64,000 nt of DNA from NCBI RefSeq assembly GCF_900177705.1, contig NZ_FXBA01000004.1, forward strand, positions 62,001 through 126,000, written 5' to 3'. This document shows, in pieces, positions 52,701-59,174 of the stretch. Position 1 is the first letter of the stretch; every line of letters starts with the position of its first letter. The notes under the pieces are model-generated. The model was not told the origin of the DNA and did not search any database. It saw nothing but the letters and a program-made list of their open reading frames with translations. This DNA is from Fibrobacter sp. UWB15. Lineage in GTDB: Bacteria > Fibrobacterota > Fibrobacteria > Fibrobacterales > Fibrobacteraceae. Position numbers and translations under genes: made by a program.

Positions 52701-54363
52701 CAATAGCATCTCTACTGCAATACGGAGAGCCCGTAAAAGCCTTCTTTTCATAGTCACAGTTTGCACCATTACAATTAAAATGATAATAACTATATTCCGG
52801 ATGCAGTTCCACTTTAGCTCCGGCAGGGCCAACAGGACCAATAGGACCCATAGGACCAATAGGACCCATAGGACCAGCAGGACCCGTTTCCAGGCGCTGA
52901 TAATAAAATTTTTGTCCGCCTACATAATACCCCCACACCGTAGAGGGAGTCGGCCAACCCATTGACTGCGGGACATACAAATCGTTTCTCACATAGCTCT
53001 TGTACTGAACATCATCGACACCTGGTTCCGTATAGAACAAGTAATATTTATCAGCGGCACTTGTACGGGCCCATTTATATGGAGTATATTCATCCGCCTC
53101 CCAAGTTTTCCATTTACTTTCGTAGCCACCTCCCATCATCAATCCTGGTTTCTGCTCAGCACAATAGATTGTTGTTCCATAAACACGGACCGCATGGTCA
53201 CATTTTTTATTCGTGCTTGTACTTTGTGCAAAAGTCGTATTTTCACGCAAAGATTCATAATCGCTAAAAGGATGTCCATACTTCGCATAGACATCTGCAA
53301 AGCTGATTTTCGAATATCTCGTATCAATACTTGCAGCATCCTCAACAGAGTAGCCACCTACACCAGGATCTTTTGAGCCAAAGACCACATTATAGGGGCC
53401 CGGAAGCCAAGTATCCCCTTCTACAATAAAAGAATTATTTGTCCCCACCGAGAACAGCAAAGCCTTTTCATCTAAGCAGAAATTTCCATGAATCGTCGGA
53501 GCGAATTCATTTTGGCTCGTAAACATGGTATCTTTAAGGAATACATTTCCCCCGACATTAAAACCAGGTTGCGCCTGAGAGCCCATTCTGACGGAGCCTT
53601 CAAAATAAGCGTTTCCGGAAATTTGCATCGTCAAACTGTAAACATCGCCTTTGACATTAAGATTCTCACCCGTAAAACCGTTATTCGGGTAAAGATTTCC
53701 GCCAATACAAGCATTATGACCAACATGAATATTATTACCGGACAATTCCGCATTACCAGTGACAACGAAATTTCTCGACACCGTATTGGGGTTTCCATTC
53801 CAGTTTCCATTCACCAACATTGAAGTCGGATTCATATCACCGCTATTTTCCACGGAACTTCCAAAATAAGCGTAGTCAAAATCGGAATGGGCCTTTTTCT
53901 TACTTGCAGGAATATTAACCTTATACAAGCCATCTACTTTCAAAATGGCGATTTCCGTATGTTCAGCAGAATGATCCCTTGACACACCTTTAGAAATAAT
54001 TTTCAGCTTATAGGTTGGGTTCTGTGTATCTACACCCGTAAGCCAAACAGAATAGTTCTGTTTAGCGGATTTAAGTTCAGCCAGCTGATTATCAATTCGT
54101 ATGGGCTGATTATGGCCATCTTGATACTGTTTAATAAGAGCGCCAACATCATTCGCATGGAAAGTCATCCAGGCTCTTGTGGCGCTAATACCTGCGTCAG
54201 CACTTTGGAACGCTTCTCGTTTTTGCATACGACTTGCACTAGAAAAGCCCTCACTAGAAAGCCATTTCCAGGTAGCAGTAGCAGCAATAGTTGCAATCAG
54301 CATAAACAAAAGTACGGCGATCAAAGATACACCGGACTTATTAAGATTTAAACTCGTGCGCAT
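46750..54363 (-). CDS. Giant PilX-like minor pilin / candidate pilus-tip adhesin
   Basis: 2537 residues. The N-terminus is a short basic leader followed by KSG^VSLIAVLLFMLIATIAATATWKW and AFQSADAGISATRAW, matching PilX-type minor pilins, although position +5 is not Glu. Residues ~165-300 look like a turn-rich beta-helix (GGNLYPNNGFTGENLNVKGD). Residues ~493-516 are eight Gly-Pro-X triplets, a short collagen-like stretch. An InlB B-like domain lies at ~1170-1280 and several Cys-containing beta-sandwich repeats at ~1890-2290 (QCSFSSSTITLGQT, TCTFSYTSLSVGEK, VSCPAKKEYAVGQT). A Gly/Asn-rich linker (~2406-2432) leads to a ~100-residue C-terminal domain. AAGGAGATTCCT precedes the ATG. As last gene of a minor-pilin operon it may sit at the pilus tip; binding to plant wall is inference. 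Confidence 0.8.
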   Translation of the reverse strand: MRTSLNLNKSGVSLIAVLLFMLIATIAATATWKWLSSEGFSSASRMQKREAFQSADAGISATRAWMTFHANDVGALIKQYQDGHNQPIRIDNQLAELKSAKQNYSVWLTGVDTQNPTYKLKIISKGVSRDHSAEHTEIAILKVDGLYKVNIPASKKKAHSDFDYAYFGSSVENSGDMNPTSMLVNGNWNGNPNTVSRNFVVTGNAELSGNNIHVGHNACIGGNLYPNNGFTGENLNVKGDVYSLTMQISGNAYFEGSVRMGSQAQPGFNVGGNVFLKDTMFTSQNEFAPTIHGNFCLDEKALLFSVGTNNSFIVEGDTWLPGPYNVVFGSKDPGVGGYSVEDAASIDTRYSKISFADVYAKYGHPFSDYESLRENTTFAQSTSTNKKCDHAVRVYGTTIYCAEQKPGLMMGGGYESKWKTWEADEYTPYKWARTSAADKYYLFYTEPGVDDVQYKSYVRNDLYVPQSMGWPTPSTVWGYYVGGQKFYYQRLETGPAGPMGPIGPMGPIGPVGPAGAKVELHPEYSYYHFNCNGANCDYEKKAFTGSPYCSRDAIGSGNDYRPFCSVPSWFQVTGSFHNTDPTDLNCGVAIKDTCDELLGPVQPGCDGAKYKVDDMLDNAYDVFKSYANEGCSAGITEWTDDIVEKLNNCYDSESSVKFNDYLVVSVSASSMKNPTGTLDGKFVIIFENNPGQNAFPPTTEDSYVFLYLRKGSTGELQPKGAGIYNYFIYTDANVSKILFNNTADLHGSVYARAENCAKVNNLTISKITTNQELLSDLLENGILCPSGQSDCGTVLPTTDPGSSSSVTSGSSEVSIAGSTDVYYIAGAPQLKVSLESQYKNREMKTVPQNPDVLKPSFIVLPRVVYMTKDAKGSLQDYYGIIPLNSKSNVTGASVTCNESTIKTSGPLYEAGSPIREGYFRCNVTASIGDETDDVPFYVVVKGTLQNTTEVGFVETSVELGNGATTTPKLRFMNGTPTQDYTINITVTPADHPGWVITEIAGEGECHPNASGTCQVVVHAGQQDKSLFTVRNDGVSSGTLRLQITGGEGYLPANGSNTELIFVSSSVNVQLGSLAEYCNIYSCSEELQEKANTNVVPNCVSNATWVNINTTSSDGCRTLDPNHLWSCAIDGNIHLTAGSVDATKCEVVIPEEHNSYSAPLNAATGYKLYAGLKAKPMTLQYGFSGVAENVSEMEIEVEVQDLNGQVRNGLCQYSNRPEGGLCSITVYQGSRIIMTVPGTPSDFKRWSCDAGECGFITNADNPSISFTAAGPATIYAHFNQTDSHCFFDQFKVGNLQCNTGENVTNEAYCICSVAGECGSNVKWNLVEGNVSDLELDASADKVRIKRSVARNKKESEIPKVTVMSTVVGGLYGTLKAQFKIPKIDSRNNNIARTAAENTGFLLRSTLTASSYLFVNVYLNEYNGIVARVCLNGTSCMESPLYDNGTAAYTTDGSIVLLTATLSGYLTHDDVLTVSIIPSTWSDRTYSATFALKNDNIAGVENLRNEAANQSIGYRLSDPNVDLYGIGWHSEDFDEDCWESFPSVKCSFKGAYAGGVVPAKTKVLPWVGLSAWFNKGYDCAPHYYYNGNDAGTTCSSSRDSDGFGECSSYYKFDDTPGGPHGSGNKIAKAAVQGCGYTSEEERQWASSSAECGEFWVGDLNLCTTSPTFDKLNADNGYWYPNGMGASLVNLRGATLKIELDNHNADEIEISLFSRSPETDYTYGTDAVYSKSFKTNANGVISIAVSEFSDEVGFDPEHVGGIYVQNLTLGSRAEVVSIMSSCPNVLGFVGCYANYNMTNGSWNVQGQINNSARAGRILVSPSTNATATMDGLTDECVKDGETDACNISNANGGSSVVFNLADNPFENNVGLSYQFKLEMWSNDQTPVAVEPCVTDAYAISSINASCSINKESVLVGAGTPVVTYSLAGCPDEHCGYEIYIDEGTILAENSATADFTSYTTPTNRANTTAAPLTVGQSYTVKMRQKNTNRPFKEETCGTFVVNDVNSQQSEIQAGQCSFSSSTITLGQTVNFFASQFTGTPQSVSASLLDDDGQTVSSTNALWTGEGSSFGAYNLQPTKVGSNVYTFVINGGVSCTATLTVNPPSATCTFSYTSLSVGEKLGLQVRNINPVATNVKLQVLEQKGTDVTSKDLQQSYWSSNNYSQEFTMNETGSFTYSVKVADVEVCSQNVTVAQNAISVSCPAKKEYAVGQTATFNPTTLLNCGDGCDYVLAPTTGTAFASSNTGSYTSASTAITWTAQDATNSNVPYTFTVTDHSDNTRTASCSGTFAFVESVNNCGCTCSSGCDDLKSGTVENGQSATVCLFGTKITEINENYGMNTILVNGVRPQYCEGEASCEAALTAAGVEKIDGGYYIEIPRTIGCRNPNRNNENCEWIRVITTGSSTPVCSEESGNGNSGEGGNGNGNENGGEGNGDNNVVVMTSEGENFSSQQTVASGSCLTLKGTWSNPNYLPNIAIACEAMQGGYRNIRVTYGNSTWNATDNLKEYLGVHPHYTTTSTTFVENVCVYSTDNGASVKCKFDK
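52840..52875. repeat. 18-bp tandem duplication in collagen-like stretch
   Basis: AATAGGACCCATAGGACC occurs twice in exact tandem (52840-52857 and 52858-52875), with degenerate units on both sides. It codes six residues (GPM GPI) per unit and keeps the frame. Confidence 0.9.
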
Positions 54364-54378
54364 AGGAATCTCCTTGCC

Positions 54379-55803
54379 TTAATCTCTGGGACCATTACTA
54401 GGAATCGGTATGACGATATCTACATTACCAGTTTCACCACTACCGCCATTTTTCACGCCTCGTTTAACGGTCAAAATCAACCTCAACGCTTTCACGTTCT
54501 TTTTGTCCTTGATAGGAACATTATGCACAGTCTCATCAAATTTGTAATTGGAAGTCGGAATTCTTTTCAAACGAAGATTCGATATAGTCAATTTTCCGCC
54601 AGCAACAACCGGAGAATAAATCGCAAAAGTAAATGCGAGACAAACTTTTTTCACGGTATCAGGAACCGTAAATCGCATGGTACGATCAATATTATTCGCA
54701 TCCGTTGCCGTCGGCGGATAGAACATAAAGTCACTCATACCAGCCGGTTTCTGTCCTGCCAGGTTAATGAAGCCAACCTGCATATGGTCTCGGCCAGGCA
54801 CAAACATCTGCATTTTCGCAGGAGATCCGTCATTAGCCGTTTGGGTATACGGAATTTTAAACGACACCTCATATTCTTCATGCGGATAGAACGTAAAATT
54901 ATTTCCTTCATTCGAGCAGAGCGCCGACCATGAATCGCTTACTTCATCAGTATTTGCCAGCGCAATTACCTGCTGACTGGTTTTGTCTGATTCCAAAATC
55001 GCGCCTGTAGCCATATTGTAATTCGTGTGAAAACCACTCAAAGTAACAAATGTTCCGCCACTTGAAACATCAATCTGCGTAAAGTTTCCTTCTGCATATC
55101 TGGAGAAAAATTTGAATTGGTCACCATCTCCTGGCGGGAAAATTTGTTCTTTTTGATAATCTAATGAAGCCGCGTTACTCCTAATTAACGGAAGACCTGG
55201 CAACACTCTAAAATCAGTCACGCCTGTCGCCATCAAAACCGCATACGAATCCAATCCAGCCCCGTTCGTTCCTTGAGGAGCACAGGGAGCATCGTCCACA
55301 GTTGTGGAAGCCTTGCTTATAATAACGCATTGCCTTTTTAGAACAGTGTCGCCACCAACTACATCCAAGAACCACGAGACTTCTTCAACGGCTTGAAAAA
55401 CTCCGTTATCGTTATACCGCATACGACGGAGAACCAAGCTATCTAATTTTGCTGTTGCCGCCGCACTAGAGTACACAAGCTTAAAGGACGACGAATCCTT
55501 GTTGTCATCAACAGCATTCGCAGGATCCATATATACTTCAGAAATATGAGCTGTATTAAACAAATCGTTTGCATCAGCAACATTTGCATCCATAGAACTT
55601 TTCGCACCCATCTGTGCGACATCCTCTCTTAACAGCATGCCTACATTTTCCGCTTCCTGTGTAGCACGAATCATATTATCGGTGCGAATACGGAACTTGG
55701 TCGAATTACTGAAAGCCTCTCCTGCAATTACAACGATAATGCCTACAATAGCCATGTAGACAAGGAGTTCCATAAGTGTAAAACCAGCCTTAGAGAACTT
55801 CAT
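54379..55803 (-). CDS. Minor pilin, PilW-like
   Basis: 474 residues from the ATG at 55803, which overlaps the stop of the preceding gene (ATGA) and follows a GGGGG ribosome site; the frame is open 17 codons further but starts outside the prepilin leader. The leader MKFSKAG^FTLMELLVYMAIVGIIVVIAGEAF is a canonical type III prepilin signal with Glu at +5. The pattern EAENVGMLLREDVAQMGAKSS resembles PilW. The remainder is a large beta-rich C-terminal domain of unknown function, much longer than classical PilW (~350). It is cotranscribed with the giant PilX-like gene, 15 bases apart. Confidence 0.85.
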   Translation of the reverse strand: MKFSKAGFTLMELLVYMAIVGIIVVIAGEAFSNSTKFRIRTDNMIRATQEAENVGMLLREDVAQMGAKSSMDANVADANDLFNTAHISEVYMDPANAVDDNKDSSSFKLVYSSAAATAKLDSLVLRRMRYNDNGVFQAVEEVSWFLDVVGGDTVLKRQCVIISKASTTVDDAPCAPQGTNGAGLDSYAVLMATGVTDFRVLPGLPLIRSNAASLDYQKEQIFPPGDGDQFKFFSRYAEGNFTQIDVSSGGTFVTLSGFHTNYNMATGAILESDKTSQQVIALANTDEVSDSWSALCSNEGNNFTFYPHEEYEVSFKIPYTQTANDGSPAKMQMFVPGRDHMQVGFINLAGQKPAGMSDFMFYPPTATDANNIDRTMRFTVPDTVKKVCLAFTFAIYSPVVAGGKLTISNLRLKRIPTSNYKFDETVHNVPIKDKKNVKALRLILTVKRGVKNGGSGETGNVDIVIPIPSNGPRD

Positions 55804-56294
55804 CGGATGACCCCCGAGACCGTAATAGATTGTATAGAACTTTTGAAATGCCAACTCACTTTAACATCAAGTCTTTTCGCATATACATGTTCTGTGCTAT
55901 CCGTACCCAAAAGAAGCGAAGACGTTTTAGCAGTATATTCTGCATCCGGAGACACCGTAATTTCAGCGTCATAAACTACTTTCATAGTATTCGTGACGGT
56001 ACCAGGTTGTCCCTTCCATTCTCGAACAATATTATGAACTTCTATCGGATGCAAAGAGCCATCAGCACCCATCAATTTATCATCCGACAGACTAGCAATT
56101 CCCAAAGCGCCCAAAGAATCAATCAAATTCTGAGCAACCTCCGTAGCACCATCACGTCCACGGATACGCAACAGAGCATCATGATTTCCACCCTGCAGGT
56201 TGAGAATAGCCATGTACATAAAACCAAGTACAGCAGCAGCTATCAGCGCTTCTACAATGCCAAAGCCTTGCTTATTTTTTAAGAACTTTCCCAT
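55800..56294 (-). CDS. Minor pilin, PilV-like
   Basis: 164 residues from the ATG at 56294, chosen because the prepilin leader MGKFLKNKQG^FGIVEALIAAAVLGFMYMAI begins there; upstream frame to 56333 overlaps the preceding gene. Glu at +5 and a 20-residue hydrophobic helix are present. The pattern after the helix (ATEVAQNLIDSLGALG) resembles PilV/GspI proteins. The mature domain is a small beta structure without recognised motif. It overlaps the PilW-like start by an ATGA junction, so translation is coupled. Confidence 0.84.
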   Translation of the reverse strand: MGKFLKNKQGFGIVEALIAAAVLGFMYMAILNLQGGNHDALLRIRGRDGATEVAQNLIDSLGALGIASLSDDKLMGADGSLHPIEVHNIVREWKGQPGTVTNTMKVVYDAEITVSPDAEYTAKTSSLLLGTDSTEHVYAKRLDVKVSWHFKSSIQSITVSGVIR

Positions 56295-56308
56295 AACACC
56301 ACCTACAC

Positions 56309-56899
56309 CTACAATTCTGTCCATGAAGACCAACCACCATTCGTCGGATCATTACCCACCTTCCACATGGGCTTGACACGATTCACGGTTCTTTCTTTGA
56401 GTACCGCTCCAAAAACCTCATCTGTACCATACTGGATGCAAATTCCCCCTTGTGGAGGCGTTGCCGAAAGACCCACACGCGGTTTAAACGATTTATCCGC
56501 CGAATAAGATCTACTAAACCAATTCACATCCACTACGCCACAAGTAGCCATACTTATGTATTTGCAGGGCGCATCAAGTTCAAGAGAATCAACAATACCA
56601 CCTTTAGGGGAAGAACACGTCTCGTCATCGTCGTCGCGAACTACATATAGTTTTTGATCATTTCCCGGAGCCACCCTCAAACAAAGCACAGCCGAAAGCT
56701 GACTAGCCCTATTCGCTACCCTTTCTACAAAAGCAGCAGTGTTAATTGCAGCATCTTTCACGCGGGCATTCGCAACAGCTCGCTGCAGACCCGCGACACC
56801 CATTGCCGAGAGAACGCCCATGATAGAGACAACCACCAGGACTTCGACTAGGGTGTAACCCGCCTTAGCATAACAAGCTGTTCGCTTTGCAAACACCAT
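56309..56899 (-). CDS. Minor pilin, FimT/GspH-like
   Basis: 196 residues. The leader MVFAKRTACYAKAG^YTLVEVLVVVSIMGVLSAMGVAGLQRA is a typical prepilin signal with Glu at +5 and a hydrophobic helix. NARVKDAAINTAAFVERVANRASQL continues like GspH/FimT proteins, which start minor-pilin operons. The mature domain has two Cys-containing segments (LCLRVAP, ETCSSPKGG). AGGTAGG precedes the ATG. It is the first gene of the four-gene operon 56899-46750 and ends 14 bases before the PilV-like gene. Confidence 0.85.
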   Translation of the reverse strand: MVFAKRTACYAKAGYTLVEVLVVVSIMGVLSAMGVAGLQRAVANARVKDAAINTAAFVERVANRASQLSAVLCLRVAPGNDQKLYVVRDDDDETCSSPKGGIVDSLELDAPCKYISMATCGVVDVNWFSRSYSADKSFKPRVGLSATPPQGGICIQYGTDEVFGAVLKERTVNRVKPMWKVGNDPTNGGWSSWTEL

Positions 56900-57217
56900 A
56901 TACCTACCTTACACAACTTTCCATAAAAATAGAACAAAGTACTGCGGGCGTCCGACTGCAGGCGTTTCCGACAGGCATATTCTAAAATAACTTATTTTTT
57001 TACAAAACGCTCAAAAATTTTACAAAATTGGCGAAATATTCAAAAAATCGCCATTTTTTTGTAAATTTTCTAGCAAAAAGAGTGTTTTTTCGCACACCCT
57101 CAAAGTTTGCAAGTTTTTTGTAAGATTACTTGGTGCTGTTGCGTTCCCCTAGCCTCATAACCGTTTTTTCTAAAAAGAGATTATTTTAAAGACAGGTTGT
57201 TTTTAAAAGGGTGTTTT
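56900..57217. promoter_or_regulatory. Divergent region, minor-pilin operon / GH44 gene
   Basis: This is an AT-rich stretch of 318 bases with no gene. It has an 11-base direct repeat ACTGCRGGCGT at 56941 and 56955 (period 14) on the pilin side. A terminator-like hairpin, TGGCGA (57029-57034) with TCGCCA (57048-57053) followed by seven T, lies in the middle although no known gene ends there; it could close a short untranslated transcript or insulate the divergent promoters. AAAAGGG at 57205-57211 is the ribosome site of the GH44 gene. Confidence 0.5.
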
Positions 57218-59002
57218 ATGAAAAGTATTCTGACCGCGGTCTCCACGAAGGCAGGCCTTGCCACCGTGCTCATCGCAAGCGCTGCAACATTGTCCACCGC
57301 AGCCATCAACATCACCGTTGACGCGCAAAAAGGCATCAAGAAGATTTCGCCGTACCTTTACGGGCGAAACATCGACAAAATCAGCGACGGCAACACCGAA
57401 GTCACCGCAGACGAATCCACATTCATCAACCAGATGCTCGATGCGGGCATTCACTTTTTACGCGCGAACAACGGCAACAACGCCACCCGCTACAACTGGC
57501 GTCGCAAAATGACGGTTCACCCGGACTGGTTCAACAACGTCTACTCGCACGATTGGGCGATTACCGCGCAAAAGGTTCTCGACAAGATGCCGGGTGTCGA
57601 CGCGATGTACGCCTTCCAGCTCACGGGCTATGCAGCAAGCAGCACCGAATACAATTTCCCCGACTGGAACTGGTATCAGGAACACGGCTCTTATCCGTCG
57701 CAGACATTCGACCTCGCGGGCAGCGGCGAAGTTTCCGACGATGGCGAAACACTCATCAAGGCGGGCGACGCCTCGCTCTACAACATGGAATGGCCAGCCG
57801 ACTCGACCGTCGCGATTATCCCACACTGGAAAGACGAACTTAAGTTCGACATGAGCCGTTTCAAGTACTGGAGCATGGACAACGAAATGGAAATCTGGCG
57901 CGGCACGCATTCCGACCTGGATTTGCCTGTCACGGGAGACTTTCTCGTTGAACGCTACATCGATGTCGCCAAGAAGGCCCGCGCCGCCTGGGGCGACATC
58001 AAGCTCACCGGCCCGGTGGTCGCAAACGAATGGTTCTGGTGCTCCGTGTCCTCGTACAACAAACAGGATAGACCCAAAGGCCCCGATCGCGATTACTGCT
58101 GGCTAGAATACTTCATCATGAAAGTTGCCGAGGCGCAAAAGTCCTCTGGCACACGTCTTCTCGATGTTTTCGACATTCACTGGTATCCGAGTGAAAAAGA
58201 TTACGAATCGCGCGTGAACTGGCATCGAGTTCTATTCGACACCACCTATAACTATCCCGGAGCAAACGGGATCAAGATGGTGAACGGAGGCTGGGACAAC
58301 GACAACCAAAAGGAATACATCTTCAAGCGTATCAACGACTGGCTCGAAAAATATTTCGGCAAGGATCACGGCATTACGCTCGGCATTACCGAAACCGACC
58401 TGAACGATTCTGATCCTATGGTGACAGCGCTCATCTATGCGTCTTTCCTCGGAACCATGCAGGACAACGGTGTCGAGATTTTCACCCCGTGGACCTGGGG
58501 CGACGGCATGTACGAAACGGTGCACCTGTTCAGCCGCTACGGCCACCCGAATCGTGTGCAGTCCACCTCCAGCAACGACTCGCTGGTGTCCGCATACAGT
58601 TCCATCAGCAACAAGGGCGACTCGCTTACGGTCATCTTCGTGAACCGCACCGAAAAAGACGCCCAAGACGTGAACCTCAGTCTCGCAAACTTCGCCTCCG
58701 ACGGGACTGTCAAAACGCTCTCCTTGCAAAATCTCCAAGGCGAAACGTTCGTTTCGCATACGGAAAACGCGCTACAGGCAGGAACCGCGACAGCCACCGG
58801 CAACAAGGTTGCGCTCAAGCTCCCCGCAAAGTCAATTACCGCAGTACTGCTCACTACGTCAACGCCGACCGTCGTTGACGGCATCAGGCCCAAAGCCACG
58901 ATTCGACCCGCGCCCCAATACGGAACCACAAGCCGCTTCGACACCAAGGGCCGAAACGTCACGCACACCCGCACAAGCCCCGGGTTCTACATTCTGCGAT
59001 AA
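57218..59002 (+). CDS. GH44 endoglucanase/xyloglucanase, secreted
   Basis: 594 residues from the ATG at 57218, preferred over 57197 because AAAAGGG lies just before it and a signal peptide follows (ending near STAA^I, ~28). GH44 features are ISPYLYGRNID, LRANNGNNATRYNWRRKMTVHP (~81-102), the acid/base in YWSMDNEMEIW (Glu223), DVFDIHWYPSE (~316-325) and the likely nucleophile in GITETDLN (Glu392). The common DNEP is DNEM here. The C-terminal ~100 residues form the beta-sandwich typical of the family, then a short tail RFDTKGRNV ... SPGFYILR that looks like a sorting domain cut off before its last strand. The enzyme should attack cellulose, glucomannan or xyloglucan. Confidence 0.9.
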   Translation: MKSILTAVSTKAGLATVLIASAATLSTAAINITVDAQKGIKKISPYLYGRNIDKISDGNTEVTADESTFINQMLDAGIHFLRANNGNNATRYNWRRKMTVHPDWFNNVYSHDWAITAQKVLDKMPGVDAMYAFQLTGYAASSTEYNFPDWNWYQEHGSYPSQTFDLAGSGEVSDDGETLIKAGDASLYNMEWPADSTVAIIPHWKDELKFDMSRFKYWSMDNEMEIWRGTHSDLDLPVTGDFLVERYIDVAKKARAAWGDIKLTGPVVANEWFWCSVSSYNKQDRPKGPDRDYCWLEYFIMKVAEAQKSSGTRLLDVFDIHWYPSEKDYESRVNWHRVLFDTTYNYPGANGIKMVNGGWDNDNQKEYIFKRINDWLEKYFGKDHGITLGITETDLNDSDPMVTALIYASFLGTMQDNGVEIFTPWTWGDGMYETVHLFSRYGHPNRVQSTSSNDSLVSAYSSISNKGDSLTVIFVNRTEKDAQDVNLSLANFASDGTVKTLSLQNLQGETFVSHTENALQAGTATATGNKVALKLPAKSITAVLLTTSTPTVVDGIRPKATIRPAPQYGTTSRFDTKGRNVTHTRTSPGFYILR

Positions 59003-59049
59003 TAAATAGATTCCACCTTAAAGCGGAATTTTCCGTATAATAAAGAAAG

Positions 59050-59077
59050 CGCCCTTTCGCAAGGAAAGAGCGTTTTT
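59050..59077 (+). terminator. Terminator of GH44 gene
   Basis: CGCCCTTTC (59050-59058) pairs, with one mismatch, with GAAAGAGCG (59064-59072), followed by TTTTT. Confidence 0.8.
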
Positions 59078-59174
59078 AGAGTTTTTAAGTATTTTCCTTA
59101 CGCGTTGATGCTTCGCATCCAAGCCCCAGCGGCTCGGTCATGCCCGTGCAAGCACGGTCGCGACTCTCGCCTTG

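Noticed and set aside
59090-59174. Possible small RNA or repeat between GH44 and ileS
   Set aside because: Some short complementary segments (CGTGC/GCACG) are present, but no promoter or T-run belongs to them after the GH44 terminator.
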